From the NCBI GenBank assembly GCA_958430865.1, contig CAUDNR010004146.1, forward strand, positions 14,718 through 39,763: DNA of 25,046 bases, given 5' to 3'. Positions within the stretch are counted from its first letter, which is position 1; each line of letters opens with the position of its first letter. The stretch comes from Entrophospora sp. SA101. Taxonomy: Eukaryota; Glomeromycota; Glomeromycetes; Entrophosporales; Entrophosporaceae. The translations under genes were made by a program, and so were the position numbers. The notes below the pieces were generated by a model, which searched no databases, had not been told where the DNA came from, and saw only the letters and a list, made by a program, of their open reading frames with translations. This document shows positions 20,119-25,046 of the stretch, piece after piece.

Positions 20119-20299
20119 AGCCATTTTAGGACTAATTCTCCTTCGCTTCCTTACATTATTAGAATACAATAATGTTGATCATAAATTTTACATCAAAAAA
20201 TGGGAAAGAAAATGCGAGCAATTTATGATAAAATTAAATTTTTTCTTACGAAAAGAAATCATCTCTTAAAATTATTTGACATAATTAAAAAAAATAATC

Positions 20300-21206
20300 A
20301 TGAGCTTTAATTTCAAAGATAAATTTATTTGATCTTTATCTTAACAATCATTGTTAATAACGTGTTTTCGGATATTAATGTAACACGTTATGCAGCTATT
20401 AGTGTAGTGATAGATAATAAACTTCACATTGTTGGAGGTGCTAGTCGGGAATTAAAATCTCCATTGAATTCAATAATTTACGTGGATTTAACTAGTGATT
20501 TTGATGCTAGAAATGTGTCATGGGTAAATGGCAACAATATACCTGTAAAAACTTCTTGGGGCGTAGGTGCAGTCGTCGGATCAAATAATTCAACAATTAT
20601 TTTATTTGGTGGACTAATGAAACCAATGAAAACAACCGATTTACTTCATACATATGATGCAAATACAAAAGTTTGGAATATTCAAAAAACAACTGGTATG
20701 GCTCCCATTAATCGTAGACTGAGCAGTGTTGTTGTGAACAGTATATTTTTGGTGGGACAGCAGGTCCACGTACTGGATCTTCTACTCATCAATTTTTTAA
20801 TGACATGTACACTTTGAATACGGTGGACCTAACTTGGAATCAAGTCGTCTATAGTAATGATCCATCATTTCCAATTTTTGGTCATACTTCAACTTTGTTA
20901 CCTGATGGTAGAATTGTATTTATTGGTGGAAATCAGACAACTAATATTACAGCTAAAACTTTTCAATTAGCTGACATGTATAAAGTATGCATTATTTTTT
21001 ATATATTTTCTGTTTTAAAAAGTAAAATAATTTATTTAATTATTTATTTTATAGATAAACATTTTTAATACAAAGGATTCAACTTGGTCAATAATTAAGG
21101 TTTTTTATAGGAATATCTGAATATTTATTTTGCTCTTTTCCTATAATTTAGACAGCAAATGGTCCACTATCTTTTCAATCTCGATCTGGTCATTTAGCTG
21201 TACTTT
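20300..21206 (+). pseudogene. Kelch gene copy, frameshifted and lacking its 3' half
   Basis: ATG at 20300 gives MSFNFKDKF, then a one-base loss relative to the copy at 23970 puts the signal peptide (LIFILTIIVNNVFSD) in another frame. Exon 1 continues RYAAISVVIDNKLHIVGGAS, TIILFGGLM, LLHTYDANTKVW, and TTGMAPINRRLSSVVV; about 13 nt are then missing and the frame shifts to YIFGGTAGPRTGSSTHQFFN, MYTLNTVDLTWNQV, LLPDGRIVFIGG and ADMYK (to 20984). Exon 2 is 21055-21099 (its usual donor is lost; the next GT is used) and exon 3 is 21152-21206 (ANGPLSFQ...GHLAVL). Exons 4 and 5 with stalk and membrane helix are absent: homology ends in intron 3 near 21255. Not functional as it stands, unless read from an internal start. 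Confidence 0.85.
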
Positions 21207-21378
21207 GTAATTAATTTTGAATTAAAAAAAAATCGTGCTAAAATTATATATTGATTGAATATTCATGGAGAATTAATAAAGATAACGAAAAAAAATTTCA
21301 CACACAATTTGTATAATAATAAATCACTATTAAATTATATCAAAAGTATAAAAAAGTACAAATAGTTCATTTATTTAT

Positions 21379-21545
21379 TCAATATTTTGTCAGGTTTCTT
21401 TTTGATTCAATTATAGCTTGAACCCTCAAGGAATGCTTTCTACAAATTTTTGCAAATAATCACAATCAAGATTAATCCACTCATCCACTAAATAAGAGAT
21501 CAATTCTTTTGTATTTTTTGGAGTAACAATAGTAGTTCGATCTTA
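21379..21545 (-). pseudogene. C-terminal relic of a second Tc1/mariner transposase
   Basis: The minus strand reads TPKNTKELISYLVDEWINLD then CDYLQKFVESIP, and after a one-base frameshift RVQAIIESKRNLTKY and a stop. This is the same W-x-I...SIP-x-RVQA-I...TKY tail as in the relic at 3680-3835, from a different family member. It begins ~120 bp after the point where the broken Kelch copy loses its 3' half, so this element (or its insertion and later decay) may have truncated that gene. Confidence 0.7.
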
Positions 21546-21699
21546 AACACTTTTATTATACAAGTTACTTGTGATCGTGTGCATTGGAAAAGTGTTTAAA
21601 TAAATAATCAACATATTTTTAATTAATTACCATAATGTAAGCTCATGGGAAGATAATTCTCTCATTTCAAAATTTTCTTTATATGTATCATCTTCAAAA

Positions 21700-22440
21700 T
21701 TTACATATTTTAACCCCTTGCATGTTCATTGTTCGACTTTACATTTCACATCTAAAAAATGGCAAGATTTCACTAATTTTTCCAGGATTCCCAATTGCAC
21801 ATTGGATGTTATGCAATTTAAATGTTTCTTTGGCTTCTGAAGGATTCCATCCTAATAAATTGTATACACTAGCTGTACTAACCTTAGAAGTATAAGGGTA
21901 TTCTTGGAATTCAAGGTAATATTTCAAAGTTTCAATTTATATTGAGCGACTAAAAATAGTATGAGTATATGACTATAATGAGATGTAAAAAAAAAGAAAT
22001 AGATTAATTGATAGTTTATTATAGTTTTTAGATATTAAAAAAAAATTATTACACTATGATCCTCCACATCAATAACATTGTTTGTGTTGATGTATTATTG
22101 TTTTCAATTGAAGGACTAGAGATTGTACAAACATCATTCAACTATGTATTAAAAAACAAAGAAATAAAAATTAATTGATTGATTATTAAAGTCTTAGATG
22201 TTAAAAAAATAATTACATTATTATTTTCCACATCAATAACATCATCAATATAATCATTTTCCACATCAATAGCGTCATTTACATCATTATCATCGGGATA
22301 ATCAAAATCAACAATTGATTAAAGTTTTCCATTTCTTCATTTTCTATTGTTGTTTCAGAAATGTCAGAATTCCCATGAAGTTGAAGTAGTTATCTCTTTA
22401 ACCATGCTTATAATATTTTTTTAATATTAATAAAATATGC
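21700..22440 (-). pseudogene. Decayed minus-strand gene with repeated acidic exon
   Basis: Reading the minus strand: LQLHGNSDISETTIENEEME, then in shifted frame VDFDYPDDNDVNDAIDVEND and YIDDVIDVENNN; further on NNVIDVEDHSV; then ETLKYYLEFQEYPYTSKVST followed by ASVYNLLGWNPSEAKETFKL and CAIGNPGKISEILPFF (about 21927-21745). The last block looks like genuine protein sequence but no family is recognised. The module VIDVE with its following intron-like sequence is present in tandem. It may belong to the same mobile element as the transposase tail at 21379-21545. Confidence 0.35.
22010..22243. repeat. Tandem duplication of a ~165-bp unit
   Basis: The ~70 bp at 22010-22080 (TTAATTGATAGTTTATTATA ... 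CCACATCAATAACAT) correspond to 22174-22243 (TTAATTGATTGATTATTAAA ... CCACATCAATAACAT). A third short copy of TCCACATCAATAGC is at 22260-22273. The unit covers an intron-like stretch plus the VIDVE-coding block on the minus strand. Confidence 0.6.
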
Positions 22441-23041
22441 AAAAATAAGGGGTGGATATATTACTTACTTGATAAAAAAGAAGATCGAAAATCCAACATA
22501 CTCTTGAGTTCAAAGGTCTGAGAAATTTTGAATTGTACCAGACTATAGTACAATTATATACAGATCTTTAGTAAATGTACTCGAAGAAGATATGAGAATG
22601 ACTGTAAAGTGTTCAAGGTAGCATGCGTGCTTCAACGTCTGCCAATTTCCGATAATCAAGCATCACATATAAAAATGTTTCTTTTTCAACAGTATGCCAT
22701 CTTGACATCCTCTTGTATTGTAATAATAATAATACTATTAATAACGATTACAAAAAGCAAAATACCAATCATTTACAATCTTGATAAGGATCTTATGATT
22801 ACCCAACAAGTTCTGTTCCGCGTTTTGATTCCATTTAAAATATTTATAAACTAAAAGACATACATATCAATGCAAATAAAAAAAAGTAACTCTGTTATTA
22901 ATATGTCTTCGTCAGGAGACTCGCGTTTTGTCATTGAAAAATAAATTGTTTTTCCCCAAAAAAAAAAATCAATTCGCGTCAACCATAAATGCTGTACACG
23001 TTTGTCAATCAAATTACAATTATTTTTTTTTTTAAGAAAAA
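22441..23041. other. Intergenic; one weak open frame
   Basis: A frame from about 22609 to 22854 reads FKVACVLQRLPISDNQASHI followed by a hydrophobic stretch (SSCIVIIIILLITIT) and a stop at 22854; it lacks a proper start and has no recognised homologue. The segment 22870-23041 ends with a T-rich tract ahead of the ATG at 23042 and could be a promoter. Confidence 0.3.
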
Positions 23042-23213
23042 ATGCCTGGAAGATTAAAAAGAAGAAAAGGGAAAAATAAAGAACAAAATGGGTAAGTGTT
23101 TATTAAAAGAATGATTTATTCCTCGGACGCGTCACGATTTTGTAGTTTTTTCGAGGTTATTTGTCGCATTTCTACTTCTAAAATTGTTACTATAAAAGGC
23201 TGTGCTGAATAAA
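23042..23213 (+). CDS. Candidate small two-exon gene with basic N-terminus
   Basis: ATG in AAAAAATGCC context encodes MPGRLKRRKGKNKEQNG and ends at a strong donor, GG|GTAAGTG (23093). The first good acceptor (TTTTGTAG, about 23146) continues in phase to FFEVICRISTSKIVTIKGCA and a stop, giving a ~38-residue basic peptide. Alternatively the exon joins an open stretch at about 23344-23441 (SENSISDGTDEKETVVIVVF). The strong start and donor look real, but the protein is not recognised and the gene may be a stranded first exon. Confidence 0.3.
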
Positions 23214-23969
23214 TATAAGGAATTAATAAAGAGAAATAGTAGTATTGTCATCATATTATATGATTTTATTTAATATTTAATACTAAACTTACATCATAAT
23301 AAATGAAATGTTGATAGCCCTATTATCATACTACAAAACTTGATCACAGTATCAGAAAACAGCATTTCAGACGGTACAGATGAAAAAGAAACTGTTGTAA
23401 TTGTGGTTTTTAATGCGATTACACAAAAATTTTCGATCAAATGATTATGTTGTACGTGAAAATGAAATTATGTGAATTCAAATTTACATATGTGAAATAA
23501 TTTCAATTTCACATACAGCAATTACACAAAACTTTAAATCAATTAATGCAGATGGTTGATGGTACCAAAAGTTAAATCTGAGAATGTAAGGTGGTAATTT
23601 ATACATCTTCGTCATTTCTCTCTTTATATTGGAATAACGGGTAATGTAGGAAGTCAAATATAAATTTAATAGGATCACTGTTTTTTAATAAAATGAAATT
23701 ATATAAGCCAAATGAATTTCAGGAATTTTATAGTTGACTATTAGTATTAGTATTTCTTACCATCTAGGGCGTAAAGTAAAATAATTAATTGGTAATAGTA
23801 AAGTTGCATAATTCGTATTACAGACAACAATCAAAAAATATTTTGTTGTTGTTTGACAACAACAAAGAGCAATGCATAAATTAAAACATTTGATTTTTTG
23901 CAAAGCTTGAAACTCTTTTTAACTGTTTGTTTTGAATATTTAGAATATAAAAAAATAATAATAGTAATT
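23214..23969. other. Spacer before the last Kelch copy
   Basis: A+T-rich with no convincing gene apart from the open stretch at about 23344-23441 noted with the preceding entry. Just upstream of 23970 the sequence AAAAAAATAATAATAGTAATT resembles the leader of the intact Kelch gene. Confidence 0.4.
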
Positions 23970-24927
23970 ATGGGTTTGAGTTTCAAAGATAGCAAATTTT
24001 ATTTAATATTTATTGTAATATTTATTATTACTAATGTGTTTTCTGACTCTAGTACAACACGTAATGTAGCTGTTAGTGTAGTAGCAGACAATAAACTTTA
24101 TATTCTTGGAGGTCAAAGTATAGGATTAGCAATGACAGATTCATTGTTTTATGTGGATTTAACCAAAGATTTCAATGCTATAAACGTACCATGGGTAGAA
24201 AATGACAAATTACCTGTAATTAATTCTTGGTCTGTAGGCGCAGTTGGTGGATCCAACAAATTGACAATTTTTTTATTTGGTGGAGTTATGAGAAATTCAA
24301 TTACTAAAAAATATGATTTCACCAATTTGCTTTATGCATATGATGTAAATACAAAAATTTGGAATGCTCCAAAAACAACTGGTATTATTCCTGTCAATCG
24401 CAGATACGGTAGTGCTGCTGTGGATGGTAATGGAAAAATGTATATTTTTGGTGGACTTACAGATGCAGCTACTGGATCTACTGTTCAATATCTCAATGAT
24501 ATGTACACTTTGAATACAATAGACCTGACCTGGAACCAATTTCTCTCTAATAATCCACCATCACCAACTTCTGGTCATACTTCAACTTTATTACTTGATG
24601 GTAGAATTGTAATTATTGGAGGTGGAAATAGTGTTATGACTGACATGTATAAAGTATACATTATTTTTATATTTACATATAAACATTCAGTTTCTTTTTT
24701 AAAAGCGAAATAATATATGCATATATTTATTGTTGAACTATTTCTTTATTTTATAGATATCAATTTTTGATACAAATAGTTCAACTTGGTCAACTATGGT
24801 AAATATTTATTCAATTAAAATATAACATTTACAAAAATATTTTAATTTTCTTATATGTGGATGAAAATTTAGATACCAAATGGTCCACCAGCCATCCAGC
24901 CTCGAAAAGGTCATTCAGCTGTACTTT
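23970..24927 (+). CDS. Kelch-repeat secretory protein, 5' part (3 exons seen; runs into a transposon end)
   Basis: Exons 23970-24653, 24757-24798 and 24873-24927 match exons 1-3 of the intact copy in length class and phase (42-nt exon 2, 55-nt exon 3). The protein starts MGLSFKDSKFYLIFIVIFII (signal peptide to ~residue 25, NVFS|DSS) and shows Kelch blocks VVADNKLYILGG, LTIFLFGG, LLYAYDVNTKIW, GNGKMYIFGG, DMYTLNTIDLTW, LLDGRIVIIGG and ISIFDTNSSTWSTM. It is open over 260 codons with no frameshift, so it may be functional if exons 4-5 exist beyond the window. However, 50 bp into intron 3 a Tc1-like terminus begins (24981). Met 23970 is preferred over upstream in-frame codons because it aligns with the starts of the paralogues. 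Confidence 0.85.
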
Positions 24928-24980
24928 GTAATTAATTTTTTTAATTTAAAAAAATTTTTTTTTTAAAAAAAAAATTTATA

Positions 24981-25046
24981 CAGTGCAGGACACCTAATCC
25001 CGCAACTTACTGCGCCACGACGACGAATTTTGGGAAAAAATTTCCA
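24981..25046 (+). mobile_element. Tc1/mariner-like terminus at the window edge, inside a Kelch intron
   Basis: After TA (24979-24980) the sequence CAGTGCAGGACACCTAATCC begins abruptly, with a base composition (CpG-containing, GC-richer) unlike the A/T tract before it. TA|CAGTG...GGACA is the typical start of Tc1/mariner inverted repeats. The other end lies outside the window. Confidence 0.65.

Noticed and set aside
19876..20169. Arg/Gly-rich minus-strand frame, and the opposite Pro-rich plus-strand frame at 20051-20269
   Set aside because: They lie in copy 2 of the direct duplication; neither frame has a motif, and a duplication of this kind gives open frames without selection.
1..25046. Possible bacterial features (CRISPR arrays, operons, Shine-Dalgarno sites)
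   Set aside because: No regularly spaced repeats were seen, and the genes are intron-containing and eukaryotic throughout.

Overview
The window looks like nuclear DNA of a filamentous fungus, most probably an arbuscular mycorrhizal fungus of the Rhizophagus type (inference, no database used). It is extremely A+T-rich, its genes are cut by many short GT-AG introns (about 50-180 nt, often ending in TATAG or TTTAG), it has clustered secreted Kelch proteins, and the space between genes is filled with decayed Tc1/mariner-, pogo- and possibly hAT-like DNA transposons and small inverted-repeat elements. Nothing in it looks bacterial.

Layout. 1-950: transposon debris (an inverted-repeat end and a pogo/Tigger-like transposase relic on the minus strand). 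1065-2744: an eight-exon gene for a 346-residue protein with two membrane segments and a glycosylated, cysteine-bearing loop. 3224-4110: an 887-bp Tc1/mariner element with terminal inverted repeats of about 180 bp and a TA on each side. 5366-6958: a seven-exon SAM-dependent methyltransferase gene (350 residues). 7611-10600: relics, including a broken GATA-like zinc finger, a 16-bp inverted repeat pair 1.6 kb apart, an 80-bp snap-back repeat and a degraded BED/hAT-like open frame. 11507-12001 (minus): a small mitochondrial B12D/NDUFA4-like gene. 12347-12477: a 131-bp MITE. 12726-13096: a candidate small secreted protein. 13100-16086: mostly empty, with two weak open frames.

16087 to the end is a Kelch cluster. 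One copy is intact (16087-17910; signal peptide, Kelch propeller, Ser/Thr-rich stalk, one membrane helix, basic cytoplasmic tail). One is a fragment beside a MITE (about 18660-18817). One is broken by frameshifts and lacks its 3' half (20300-21206). One has an open 5' half (23970-24927) but meets a Tc1-like terminus inside its fourth expected exon junction at the window edge. A 409-bp direct duplication (18996-19404 and 19711-20118) lies between the copies. The two truncated copies lose homology in the same intron.

The housekeeping genes (methyltransferase, NDUFA4-like) and the surface or secreted genes (two-membrane-segment protein, Kelch receptors, small secreted protein) form no evident pathway. 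The region reads as an expanding and decaying family of surface proteins in a transposon-rich neighbourhood. All exon structures were worked out by hand from splice signals and reading-frame continuity and have not been checked against transcripts.
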